A stretch of 49,280 nucleotides of DNA from Mesorhizobium denitrificans (lineage in GTDB: Bacteria; Pseudomonadota; Alphaproteobacteria; Rhizobiales; Rhizobiaceae). Both the position numbers and the translations under genes were made by a program. Location of the stretch: the NCBI RefSeq assembly GCF_003403035.1, contig NZ_QURN01000021.1:1-49280 (forward strand). The letters are read 5' to 3'. Numbering within the stretch: the stretch's first letter is position 1; each line of letters begins with the position of its first letter. Under the pieces are notes generated by a model. The model was not told the origin of the DNA. It ran no database searches and saw nothing but the letters and a program-made list of their open reading frames with translations. This document shows, in pieces, positions 8,024 through 16,542 of this stretch.

Positions 8024-10738
8024 ATGGAGCCGTCGCTACTCCGCTACATCTGGACTCACACCTGGCGCCAACAGCTTTGGATCGTGGCGATCGTCGTGCT
8101 TTCGATGATCCCCTACTATATGTCGTTCGACCTGCCAAAGCTGATCGTCAACGGGCCGATACAGGGCGGAGGTTTTGAAAAGCCGGGCGCTACGCAGACC
8201 TTTATGAACATCGCCTATGATTTTCCGCTGATCGGTCATGTCGAGTTCTTTTCCGGTTTCCAGCTAGGGCGCGAGCAGATGTTGCTTGCGCTCAGCATGG
8301 TTTTTCTGCTGCTGGTCGTGATTAACGGCCTCTTCAAGCTCTACATCAACACCTATAAGGGGCGGCTCGGCGAGCGGATGTTGCGTCGCGTGCGCTACCA
8401 GCTTGTCGATCTGGTGCTGCGGTTCCCCATCAGCCACTTCAAGCGCGTGAAATCCGCCGAAGTGGCGACCATGATCAAGGATGAGGTCGAGCCGATGGGC
8501 GGCTTCATCGGTGACGCATTTGTGCAGCCCGTTTTTCTCGGCGGGCAGGCTCTGACGGCGCTGATATTCATCATGGTGCAGAGCTTTTGGCTGGGCTTGA
8601 TCGCGCTGGCTATCGTGGCGGTGCAGATCGTTCTCATTCCCAGAATGCGCCGGCGCCTGCTGGTGCTGGGGCGCGAACGTCAGCTTACCGCGCGCGAGCT
8701 TTCAGGCCGCGTTGGCGAGATCGTGGACGGCATCGGCGCGATCCATATCAACGACACTTCCAATTTCGAGCGCGCCGACATTGCAGCGCGGCTGGGACGT
8801 ATCTTCAAGATCAGGTACGACCTCTATCAATGGAAGTTTATGGTCAAGTTTATCAATAACTTCCTGGCGCAGATTACACCATTTCTGTTCTACATGATCG
8901 GCGGTTATCTGGCGCTTGAGGGGCGGCTGGACGTTGGCCAGCTCGTTGCCGTTATCGCTGCGTATAAGGATTTGCCGGGGCCGATGAAAGACCTGATCGA
9001 CTGGGACCAGATGCGGCAGGACGTGCAGGTCAAGTACGCACAGGTGGTCGAGCAATTCACCGTGGACCGCATGCTGGAAGCCAAGCAGCAGGCGATAACG
9101 CTGGACGCGATTTCGCCCATGGCGGGCGCACTGGCGGCAGTGAACCTGACTATGCACGACGACGGTGGCGCGCCGCTGGTAGAGCATGTTTCCTTCGAGG
9201 TGCATCCGGGCGACCATGTTGCGCTGGTGGGAACCGCAGCCGGAGGCGCGGACTCGCTGGGCGAGGCTTTCGCGCGGCTGACGCAGCCAATTTCAGGACG
9301 TGTCACGCATGGCGATTCGGACCTGCTCGACATTTCCGAATCCGTTACCGGGCGACGTATGGCCTACGCGTCGTCGGATGTTTCGATGTTCCAGGGCACG
9401 CTGCGGGACAATTTGCTCTATGGTTTGAAACACGCGCCGATGCGCCCAAAAACCTACGATGAAGGCGGCATGACGCAGCGCAAATGGGAGATTGCTGAAG
9501 CGCGCAATGCGGGCAATCCCGACTTCGACATTCTGAGTGACTGGATCGACTATGAATCGGCGGGCGTGAAAGGCCCGGACGACATTTACAACGCTATCCG
9601 GCCTGTTCTTGAGGCGGTGCTGTTGTCGCGCGATGTGCTTGATCTGGGGCTACGCTCGCCCGCCCATCCGGCACGCCACACCAAGCTTGTCGAGCATATC
9701 GGCGAATTGCGCAGCGCTTTGCGTGCGCGCCTGGAAAAGGCGGATATGAGCGGCATGGTCGTTCCGTTCGAGCCCGGCAGCTATAATCGCGAGGCGACAG
9801 TCGGCGAAAACCTGCTGTTTGGTGCGGCGACGGGACCGGAACTGCGCGGCAAAGGGCTGGCGGAAAATCCCTATTTCATATCGGTGCTGAGGGAGTCCGG
9901 GTTGGGCGAACGGCTCTATACGATGGGTCTGGATATCGCCGAGCAAGCGATCGAACTGTTTGCGGACTTGCCGCCCGACCATCCGTTTTTCCAGCAGCTC
10001 GCCTTTATGACGCCGGAAGAAATTCCGACTTTTCAGGCGCTGTTGCAGAAGCTGAAAGGCAAGCCGTTTGCGTCTGTCAGCTCGGATGATCGCGCCGCGA
10101 TTATCGCGCTGAGCTTTGCTTACATAGAGCCGCGCCATCGCTTCGGTTTGCTGACCGACGAGTTGATGAAGAAGATCGTCGATGCGCGCGAAGCCTTCTA
10201 CCGCAACATGCCAGATGACCTGAAGGGCGCAATCGAGCGTTACGACCCCAACCGCTACACCGATGCGGCGAGCGTGATGGACAATGTGCTGTTTGGTCGC
10301 CTGAGCCACGGCCAGGCCGATGGCGCAGAGCGAGTGCGCACGATGGTCTGCGAGATTCTCGACGAGTATGGCGTTTATGATGAAGTGCTGGACGTTGGAT
10401 TGAGCTTCAATGTCGGCGTTGGCGGCAGACGATTGAGCGGCGCGCAGCGACAAAAGCTCGACCTTGCGCGCGCGATTCTCAAGCGGTCCGACTTCCTGAT
10501 CATAAACCGGCCGCTGCTCGCACTCGACAGTCGCACGCAAGACCAGATCTTGCGCAACGTTCTGGAAGAGGTGAAACGCGGTGATCGGAACCCAGCAGTT
10601 CTGTGGGTGGTGAGCGCGCCGGCCATGTCACAATATTTCGACCGGGTGCTGGTATTCGACGGAAGCCACCTTGTGGGCGACGGAACGAATGAGACTTTGC
10701 GCTCCGATAACGCTATCTTCAAACAGCTGGTAAGTTGA
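8024..10738 (+). CDS. ABC exporter-like protein with degenerate ATPase and long NBD insertion
   Basis: A protein of 904 residues. Residues 1-320 look like a type IV ABC exporter membrane domain, with hydrophobic segments near 17-33, 86-102, 165-206 and 280-313. Residues from about 370 onward look like a nucleotide-binding domain, but key motifs are lost: the P-loop reads GTAAGGADS (403-411) with no lysine, Walker B reads FLIINRP (824-830) where DE is expected after the hydrophobics, and the switch histidine is replaced (VVSAPA, 862-867). A Q-loop glutamine (Q457), a signature LSGAQ (804-808) and a D-loop ALDS remain. Between Q-loop and signature is a ~340-residue insertion; the post-Q-loop motif recurs as DNLLYG (462), ENLLFG (595) and DNVLFG (753). 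It is followed 10 bases later by a cyclic-nucleotide-binding protein. Transport without ATP hydrolysis, pairing with an active partner, or a regulatory role are all possible. Confidence 0.8.
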   Translation: MEPSLLRYIWTHTWRQQLWIVAIVVLSMIPYYMSFDLPKLIVNGPIQGGGFEKPGATQTFMNIAYDFPLIGHVEFFSGFQLGREQMLLALSMVFLLLVVINGLFKLYINTYKGRLGERMLRRVRYQLVDLVLRFPISHFKRVKSAEVATMIKDEVEPMGGFIGDAFVQPVFLGGQALTALIFIMVQSFWLGLIALAIVAVQIVLIPRMRRRLLVLGRERQLTARELSGRVGEIVDGIGAIHINDTSNFERADIAARLGRIFKIRYDLYQWKFMVKFINNFLAQITPFLFYMIGGYLALEGRLDVGQLVAVIAAYKDLPGPMKDLIDWDQMRQDVQVKYAQVVEQFTVDRMLEAKQQAITLDAISPMAGALAAVNLTMHDDGGAPLVEHVSFEVHPGDHVALVGTAAGGADSLGEAFARLTQPISGRVTHGDSDLLDISESVTGRRMAYASSDVSMFQGTLRDNLLYGLKHAPMRPKTYDEGGMTQRKWEIAEARNAGNPDFDILSDWIDYESAGVKGPDDIYNAIRPVLEAVLLSRDVLDLGLRSPAHPARHTKLVEHIGELRSALRARLEKADMSGMVVPFEPGSYNREATVGENLLFGAATGPELRGKGLAENPYFISVLRESGLGERLYTMGLDIAEQAIELFADLPPDHPFFQQLAFMTPEEIPTFQALLQKLKGKPFASVSSDDRAAIIALSFAYIEPRHRFGLLTDELMKKIVDAREAFYRNMPDDLKGAIERYDPNRYTDAASVMDNVLFGRLSHGQADGAERVRTMVCEILDEYGVYDEVLDVGLSFNVGVGGRRLSGAQRQKLDLARAILKRSDFLIINRPLLALDSRTQDQILRNVLEEVKRGDRNPAVLWVVSAPAMSQYFDRVLVFDGSHLVGDGTNETLRSDNAIFKQLVS

Positions 10739-10748
10739 GGCTGCCATC

Positions 10749-11201
10749 ATGATGTTGAAAGAAGAAGTGGGTATGTTGCGGCAGGTGCCGCTCTTTTCGG
10801 GAATTGAGCCGGCCAAGCTCAAGCTTCTCGCTTTCACCTCCGACCGCGTGAGCTATCGCGATGGGCAGGACCTGTTTCGGCAGGGCGATGAGGGCGATGC
10901 GGCCTACGTGATTCTTTCCGGCGAGGCAGACATTATCGTGGATTCAGATGCCGGACCGATTACCGTTGCGCATGTGGAGCCAAACTCCATCGTGGGCGAA
11001 ATCGCCATTCTTTGCGATGTTTCGCGAACCGCGACCGTGCGCGCAAGGGGGCCGGTAGAAACACTGCGCATTCGCAAGGACCATTTTCTGCGGATGTTGC
11101 GCGAATTTCCTGAAATGACGATCGAGATCGTTCGTGTGTTGGCAAACCGGCTTTCCAGCACAACCGCCGAACTTGCCGAAGCGAAGTCCAACCACCACTA
11201 G
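10749..11201 (+). CDS. stand-alone cyclic-nucleotide-binding domain protein
   Basis: A protein of 150 residues consisting of a single CRP-type cyclic-nucleotide-binding domain without a DNA-binding helix-turn-helix. The phosphate-binding cassette reads VGEIAILCDVSRTATV (about 82-97), keeping the glutamate (E84) and arginine (R93) that hold the ribose and phosphate in CRP and protein kinase A regulatory domains, so cAMP or cGMP binding is likely. The N-terminal LRQVPLFSGIE is typical of such domains. It probably acts as a soluble sensor subunit of the ABC exporter-like protein encoded 10 bases upstream, linking it to the cyclases nearby; that partnership is inferred from gene order only. Confidence 0.85.
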   Translation: MMLKEEVGMLRQVPLFSGIEPAKLKLLAFTSDRVSYRDGQDLFRQGDEGDAAYVILSGEADIIVDSDAGPITVAHVEPNSIVGEIAILCDVSRTATVRARGPVETLRIRKDHFLRMLREFPEMTIEIVRVLANRLSSTTAELAEAKSNHH

Positions 11202-11270
11202 GATGCCAGTCTCGCCAATCCCGAATTGCGGGTCTATGGTGCCGTTATGGGGGAAGTGAAGTCGAGGCAG

Positions 11271-12101
11271 ATGGCTGGGGAAGCGTTTCGCGTAAAATTC
11301 TGGGGGGTGCGGGGTAGCATTCCCGTATCAGGCGCAGAATTCATGAAGGTTGGCGGAAATACGGCTTGCATCGAAATGCGTTGTGGGTCGCACACGCTCA
11401 TATTCGACGCAGGCTCTGGCATTCGCGGACTGGGGGAAGCACTGCATCGCGAAGGCATTGCCAAACTCGACCTGTTTTTCACCCACTGCCACTATGACCA
11501 CATTATCGGCTTTCCATTTTTTCCGCCGCTCTATGACCGGCAGACAAAGCTAACTATTTGGTCGGGGCATCTGGCAGGCCGGATGACCACGCAGGAAATG
11601 ATAGAGACGTTCGTTTCCCCGCCGTGGTTTCCCGGCAAGATCGGCATTTGTCGTGCAAAATTTCAGTGGGAGGATTTCGTGTCAGGCGATGTGCTGATGC
11701 CGCAAGATGGCGTCGTGATTCGTACTGCAAGCTTGAATCATCCCGGCGGATGCATCGGTTATCGCGTGGAATGGAATGGCAAGGTCGCTGCCTATGTCAG
11801 CGACACGGAACATGTGAGCGAAGAGCTGGACGAGGCCGTTCTGGGCTTGATGAAAAACGCCGATCTGGCGATTTACGACTGCACCTATACAGAAGCGGAA
11901 ATGCCGCATCGGGTCGGGTTCGGGCATTCGACATGGGAGCGCGGCGTGCGGCTGTGCGAGGCGGCGGGCGCGAAACGCCTTGCGATATTCCACCACGATC
12001 CTGCCCGAACGGATGCCGAACTGGCCAAGCATGAGCGCGCGGCACAGGAGGCATTTGAGGGCGCTTTTGTTGCGCGCGACGGACTTACGCTGAACCTCTG
12101 A
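11271..12101 (+). CDS. MBL-fold metallo-hydrolase
   Basis: A protein of 276 residues from the ATG at 11271. It opens with FRVKFWGVRGSIPVSG, typical of a metallo-beta-lactamase subgroup that includes proteins annotated as phosphodiesterase-like or ribonuclease Z-like. The metal motif HCHYDH (72-77) is intact, and later histidines (LNHPGG, GHSTWE, FHHDP) and an aspartate (VSDTEH) complete a binuclear site. Because it follows a cyclic-nucleotide-binding gene, hydrolysis of a cyclic nucleotide is an attractive guess, but the family is broad. Upstream in-frame starts exist at 11247 (ATG) and 11226 (TTG); 11271 places the conserved core near the N-terminus. The 3' end overlaps the convergent deacetylase gene by 17 bases. 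Confidence 0.8.
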   Translation: MAGEAFRVKFWGVRGSIPVSGAEFMKVGGNTACIEMRCGSHTLIFDAGSGIRGLGEALHREGIAKLDLFFTHCHYDHIIGFPFFPPLYDRQTKLTIWSGHLAGRMTTQEMIETFVSPPWFPGKIGICRAKFQWEDFVSGDVLMPQDGVVIRTASLNHPGGCIGYRVEWNGKVAAYVSDTEHVSEELDEAVLGLMKNADLAIYDCTYTEAEMPHRVGFGHSTWERGVRLCEAAGAKRLAIFHHDPARTDAELAKHERAAQEAFEGAFVARDGLTLNL

Positions 12102-12807
12102 GCAGCGCTTCGCCCGTCAGCCATTCAATGTTGAATGAGCGCGTGATGGCGAAGAGCTTTTCAAAGAAGGTCCACACCGCTTCGTCATGCACGAGGTGGT
12201 GCGCGAGAATGCCAACCGGCTCGCGTTGGCCGAGGCGCTCGACAATCTGATTCACCAACGCGGAATGATCGACGCAGCCGCGCGTGCCATGCCAGTCGAT
12301 CAGATCGACATTGCTGTTGATGGTTCGGATCGGGCCGGGTTCTGCGGGGCCGAAGGTGGACAACGCCTCGAAGCCGATATTTGGAAGCAGCGGCGGTATC
12401 CGTGGATCGATGCGATTCCACGGCGGGACAAGCATTGGGATGAAGCGCTGGCTGTGCAGGACCGCCAGCTTTTCGCGCCCCGTCCGCAACTCATTAAGTA
12501 TCTCGTCCAATGGACGCTGCGGCCCCAATTCCTGCTTTTTCTCTGTCGGACCTGCGTGGTTCTGATGCGCCCAACCATGCACGGCGACGCTGACGGATTT
12601 GGCGTTGGCAAGGCGTTCCGCAAGAGCCTCTCCGGTGGGTTGCGGGATGACCGCCAGCACTAGTGGAACATCGGCTTGCTCGCAGGTTGCGATGAGACGG
12701 TCCAATGCTTCAGTCGGCTCAATCGCGTCATCATCGCGCAGCCAGAATTTCGGGCGGATGCCGCTTTCGAGCGCATGAGTGAGCGGCGCCCAGATGGCGT
12801 CAGACAT
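12085..12807 (-). CDS. polysaccharide deacetylase-like protein (NodB-related)
   Basis: A protein of 240 residues with NodB-homology features: WLRDDDA (about 22-28) provides the paired aspartates for catalysis and metal binding, and VHGWAH (76-81) provides the HxxxH metal ligands; PPWNR further on matches the conserved arginine region, and GILAHH closes the barrel. These enzymes remove N- or O-acetyl groups from sugars. No signal peptide is seen, so it probably acts on a cytoplasmic or lipid-linked intermediate. The ATG at 12807 overlaps the stop of the upstream glycosyltransferase gene by eight bases, indicating translational coupling; an in-frame start at 12855 lies inside that gene and is less likely. 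Confidence 0.8.
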   Translation of the reverse strand: MSDAIWAPLTHALESGIRPKFWLRDDDAIEPTEALDRLIATCEQADVPLVLAVIPQPTGEALAERLANAKSVSVAVHGWAHQNHAGPTEKKQELGPQRPLDEILNELRTGREKLAVLHSQRFIPMLVPPWNRIDPRIPPLLPNIGFEALSTFGPAEPGPIRTINSNVDLIDWHGTRGCVDHSALVNQIVERLGQREPVGILAHHLVHDEAVWTFFEKLFAITRSFNIEWLTGEALLRGSA

Positions 12808-13885
12808 GCACGACCTCCGCAAGTATTTTGTCGAGACGCTGGGCGGCGGCTTCAAGCGAGCGCTCGGTGGTTACAAACGCCCTGCCCCGCTCGCCCATGT
12901 GCTGCCGAAGGTTTGCGTCGGTTAGCAGTTTTGCGATGGCATTCGCGAAGGCCGCAACATCGCCGGGTTCTGTGAGCATCGCGGTTTCTCCATCGCGCAC
13001 AGCTTCCGGCACACCAGCGATGCGCTGCGCCACAACAGGTAATTCGGCGGCCTGCGCTTCCAGATAAGCGAGGCCGTAGGCTTCGCCAAAGCCCGGCCAG
13101 ACGTAGAGGTCTGCCTGTGCGAGAACGGCCGGCACATCTTGCGGCGCGACCTGGCCGGCCCAATGAATACGGCTCGGCTGAATGGAACTGAAAAGCTGAC
13201 GCACGTCCGGCGCGGCGGGTCCGTCGCCAACTATGGTGATCGTCCACGGCAACTCGCCAAGCAGCACCAAGACGTCGGCGAGCATGCGATAGCTTTCGAG
13301 CTTGTCGCCGGGGCGCATCATCGCGACAGTGATAAGGCGAAGCGGATCGTTGAGTTGCTTCACTGGTTTCGCAGCGGGCTTGATGAAAGGCGAAAAGCGC
13401 TCGAGGCGCGCGTTGGGCGCTGCAAATTTCAGGCCGGATGCATCGCGCTCGGTGAAACAGAGATTGACCGTTGCGCGTTGCACGGCCTCGACGATGGTGT
13501 CCTGCGTTTGCCTCCAGACGCCCTCATTGCGACGTACTGAATAGGACGCCTCGGCGGTGATGTAGGGGATGCCCGCGCGCTGCGCGAGCACCAGCCCGAG
13601 CAGGTCTGGCGCTTTGTAATAAGGATGGTAGGTGAACCAGACGTCAGGCACGCCCGCGCTCTGCCATGCTTGCTCGATGCGCATGCCTTCGGTCGTGGCG
13701 CCAGCCGCAAGCGCTTCGTAGTGTGCCGGGTCAGGCGTTGCGCAGAACGCACGCAGGCTCGAGGCGAGTTCCACTGTGTGGCCGGCAAATTCCAGCGCTT
13801 CGATCAACAACCGCGCCATCTGGCGGTCGCCGGACGGAACGGGGTGATCTGGAGCCTTGAGTGGAGCGTAAAAGGCAATGCGCAT
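12800..13885 (-). CDS. GT4-family glycosyltransferase
   Basis: A protein of 361 residues with a GT-B fold. The N-terminal MRIAFYAPLKAP strand and PSGDRQMARLL helix are usual for GT4 enzymes, and the C-terminal GFGEAYGLAYLEAQA supplies the two glutamates of the EX7E-type donor-binding motif, followed by the VPEAVRDGETAML loop. Probably cytoplasmic or peripheral at the membrane. It forms a two-gene unit with the deacetylase (eight-base overlap), so the pair may add and then deacetylate a sugar; substrate unknown. It is divergent from the DUF3095 gene across 86 bases. Confidence 0.85.
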   Translation of the reverse strand: MRIAFYAPLKAPDHPVPSGDRQMARLLIEALEFAGHTVELASSLRAFCATPDPAHYEALAAGATTEGMRIEQAWQSAGVPDVWFTYHPYYKAPDLLGLVLAQRAGIPYITAEASYSVRRNEGVWRQTQDTIVEAVQRATVNLCFTERDASGLKFAAPNARLERFSPFIKPAAKPVKQLNDPLRLITVAMMRPGDKLESYRMLADVLVLLGELPWTITIVGDGPAAPDVRQLFSSIQPSRIHWAGQVAPQDVPAVLAQADLYVWPGFGEAYGLAYLEAQAAELPVVAQRIAGVPEAVRDGETAMLTEPGDVAAFANAIAKLLTDANLRQHMGERGRAFVTTERSLEAAAQRLDKILAEVVHV

Positions 13886-13971
13886 CGATATGGCTCATTG
13901 TCCGAAACTGCGCCTGAGTCAAATTCGCTTTGAGAAGGACGCGACACGCAACTTGTGATAGTCCAGCGCTG

Positions 13972-15132
13972 ATGGATAGCCTGAATGCGGACAGGACCTT
14001 TCTTGACACTCTGCCGGTGTTTGCCGCGTTTGAGAACGTAACGGATTTTGAGCAGTACAGGCCCCTGCCCGCCGATTGGGTGCTGGCCGCCGCCGACATT
14101 GTGAATTCGACCCAGGCGATTGCGGCCGGACGCTACAAATCCGTGAACACGGCGGGCGCGAGCGTGATTTCCGCTCTGCTCAACCAGAGCGGTACGCGTG
14201 ATCTGCCTTTCGTTTTTGGCGGAGATGGCGCGCTGGTGGCATTGCCTCCCGCAAACAGGCAAGACGCGGAACAAGCGCTGGCTGCTGTGCAGAGCTGGGT
14301 TGCGGAAGAACTGAACCTAGAATTGCGGGCTGCGCTCGTGCCGGTGGAAGACGTGCGCAAGCATGGTTTCGACGTGCGCGTGGCGCGGGTGCAGGTTTCA
14401 GAACATGTGACCTACGCCATGTTTGCCGGCGGCGGGGCCAGTTGGGCCGAGAGCGAGATGAAGGCCGGCCACTATCGCGTTGCGCCAGCACCGGCCGGGT
14501 CGAGGCCCGATCTGACCGGTCTTTCTTGCCGCTGGGACCCTATCGATGCGCGCAATGGCGAGATTGTTTCCGTGATCGCGGTGCCGAATGGAGCCGACAG
14601 CCTGCCGGGCTTTGCAGTGCTGGTGGTCGATTTGGTTGCGCTGGCGGGGCAGCAAGAACGCGGCGGGCATCCGATACCGCTTGAAGGATTGCACCACAGC
14701 TTTCCGCCACGTGGTCTAGACATTGAAGCTCGCGCGCTGGCACCCAAGGGGCACAGGATCGTTCCCAAGCTATGGATCCTTTTTCAGCTTGCGCTGAACA
14801 TTTACAGCGAAAAGACGGGACGCTCGCTGGGGCGGTTCAACGCTGCGCGCTACAAACGCGACGTCGCCAACAATTCGGATTTTCGCAAGTTTGACGATGG
14901 CCTGAAAATGACCATCGACGTGGATGCCGAAACGCTGTCGAAAATCGAGCAGAGGCTGACGCTGGCGGAGCACGATGGCGTGTGCCGCTTCGGCATTCAC
15001 CGGCAAAAGACAGCGTTGATGACGTGCATTGTCGCGACACCGCTTGCGCCGGATCACATCCATTTCGTTGACGGTGCAGCGGGCGGCTACGCGATGGCAG
15101 CAATGAACCTCAAATCGAAGATCGCAGCTTGA
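13972..15132 (+). CDS. DUF3095 protein with cyclase-like core
   Basis: A protein of 386 residues matching DUF3095. Two blocks resemble the catalytic core of class III nucleotide cyclases: LAAADIVNST (38-47, with D42 where the first metal aspartate is expected) and FVFGGDGALVALP (80-92, with D85 in a GDG-type turn). The rest, including FPPRGLDIEARALAP and IVPKLWILFQLAL, is family-specific. Some DUF3095 proteins have been called adenylate cyclases by similarity, but I know of no biochemical proof. The ATG at 13972 is preferred to an in-frame TTG at 13930, though no strong ribosome site is visible. It lies 72 bases before another cyclase gene on the same strand, so joint expression is likely. 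Confidence 0.75.
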   Translation: MDSLNADRTFLDTLPVFAAFENVTDFEQYRPLPADWVLAAADIVNSTQAIAAGRYKSVNTAGASVISALLNQSGTRDLPFVFGGDGALVALPPANRQDAEQALAAVQSWVAEELNLELRAALVPVEDVRKHGFDVRVARVQVSEHVTYAMFAGGGASWAESEMKAGHYRVAPAPAGSRPDLTGLSCRWDPIDARNGEIVSVIAVPNGADSLPGFAVLVVDLVALAGQQERGGHPIPLEGLHHSFPPRGLDIEARALAPKGHRIVPKLWILFQLALNIYSEKTGRSLGRFNAARYKRDVANNSDFRKFDDGLKMTIDVDAETLSKIEQRLTLAEHDGVCRFGIHRQKTALMTCIVATPLAPDHIHFVDGAAGGYAMAAMNLKSKIAA

Positions 15133-15204
15133 GGTTGGCTAGGCGGCTGCCTACCTAAGCCTTTATGCCTCCCAAGGCTCCTGCCCTGCGCAGAAAGGTT
15201 GCCC

Positions 15205-16542
15205 ATGTCTTCCTCTACCAATGAAATTTCCCGTATCATGCTCGACCGCGTGACCGATTGGCTGACTAAAGCCTCGCTGCGCGGTGAAAGTCTTGAAACG
15301 ATTGTTCGAGGCTTTTGCGACAGGCTGGCTGCGACCGGAATGCCGCTGCTGCGCGCGCATATGAGCTTTTCAATGCTGCATCCGCTCTATGATGCGCTTG
15401 GCTTCACATGGGTTCGCGGTCAACCGATGGAGGTTGAAGGCTATCGCAAAGGCGTGGATGGCGCGTCCGCGCGGTTTCTCGCCAGCCCCTATTATTACCT
15501 GTTCTCGAACAATCTGGAGCATCTGCGGCGCAGGATTGATCCCGACATACAGTATGAATTTCCAGTCCTTGAAGATCTCAAGGAGATGGGCGCGACAGAC
15601 TATCTGGCATTCCGCCATTCGTTCGACAGCACGGAAGAGCGAGGCATGATTGGCTCATGGGCAACCGACTACCCCACGGGATTCAGTGATGAAATGATCG
15701 GCGAGCTTCTGCGCCTGCAGAGCCACCTCGCAATGGCGTGCAAAATGGCGGTGCTGAGCAAGCTCGCGGACAATATGATGTCCACCTATCTTGGCGACGA
15801 AGCGGGGCGGCGCGTGCTGAACGGCAAGATCAAGCGCGGCGAAGGTGACACAATCCGCGCGGCGCTGGTGATCGCGGATATGCGTGGCTCGACCATGCTG
15901 GCGGAGACTGCCGGGCGCGAGGTCTATATCGACACGCTGAACCAGTTTTTCGATGCGCTGGCGACACCATTCAATCGCGCGGGCGGGCAGATATTGAGCT
16001 TTCTCGGCGATGGCTTTCTGGCACTTTTTCCCTGCGAGCGGCACCGGGAGCCTTCCGAAGAGGCGTGCCGCTCGGCGCTGATGGCCGCGCGCCAAGCCGT
16101 AGCTCGAATGGATGCGCTGAACGCTCGCAGACAAGCAAATGGCCAGCAACAGATTGGCTTCGGCATCGGCTTGAATGTCGGCAACGTCATGTTCGGCAAT
16201 GTCGGCCTTTCAGACCGGCTGACATTCTCCGTGTTCGGATCTGCCGTGAACGAGGCGGACCGCCTGCAGAGCCTGACAAAAAAATATCCGAACCGATTGA
16301 TCGCCAGCCGCGATTTTGCCAATTATTGCGGCGGAGAAGGTTGGCAAACGCTCGGCAAGGAGAAACTCGCAGGCATCCGGAACAAGGTTACTGTCCTGAC
16401 GCCGGAAATTGGCAGTATCGAAGACTATGTTGAGGATGGCGCGGCATATGAACCGCTCGACCACATGTCTGATGCCGAGCGCCTGATCATGCTGCATCGT
16501 GAGCCGGAAAAAACGAGTGGTGAGGGGAAAAAATTCCAATGA
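15205..16542 (+). CDS. soluble adenylate/guanylate cyclase-like protein with altered substrate residues
   Basis: A protein of 445 residues: an N-terminal region of about 210 residues of unknown sensory type, then a class III cyclase domain (about 218-400). Metal aspartates D225 (IADMRGST) and D269 (FLGDGF) are kept, as are N349 and R353 (AVNEADRL). The two base-selecting positions differ: the usual lysine is S265 (ILSFLGD) and the usual aspartate is S346 (VFGSAVN), so nucleotide preference is uncertain. AGAAAGG six bases upstream fixes the ATG at 15205 rather than a TTG two codons earlier. Its stop overlaps the start of the polysaccharide lyase gene by four bases, tying cyclic-nucleotide signalling to glycan degradation. 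Confidence 0.85.
   Translation: MSSSTNEISRIMLDRVTDWLTKASLRGESLETIVRGFCDRLAATGMPLLRAHMSFSMLHPLYDALGFTWVRGQPMEVEGYRKGVDGASARFLASPYYYLFSNNLEHLRRRIDPDIQYEFPVLEDLKEMGATDYLAFRHSFDSTEERGMIGSWATDYPTGFSDEMIGELLRLQSHLAMACKMAVLSKLADNMMSTYLGDEAGRRVLNGKIKRGEGDTIRAALVIADMRGSTMLAETAGREVYIDTLNQFFDALATPFNRAGGQILSFLGDGFLALFPCERHREPSEEACRSALMAARQAVARMDALNARRQANGQQQIGFGIGLNVGNVMFGNVGLSDRLTFSVFGSAVNEADRLQSLTKKYPNRLIASRDFANYCGGEGWQTLGKEKLAGIRNKVTVLTPEIGSIEDYVEDGAAYEPLDHMSDAERLIMLHREPEKTSGEGKKFQ

Noticed and set aside
9650-10540. Minus-strand open frame of 296 residues
   Set aside because: Antisense to the insertion of the ABC-like gene. I considered whether the insertion was an artefact, but the plus frame is continuous and protein-like.
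8024-10738. Idea that the ABC-like gene is a pseudogene
   Set aside because: The frame is intact over 904 codons, the neighbours are tightly spaced, and the changes are confined to catalytic positions, which argues for retained function rather than decay.
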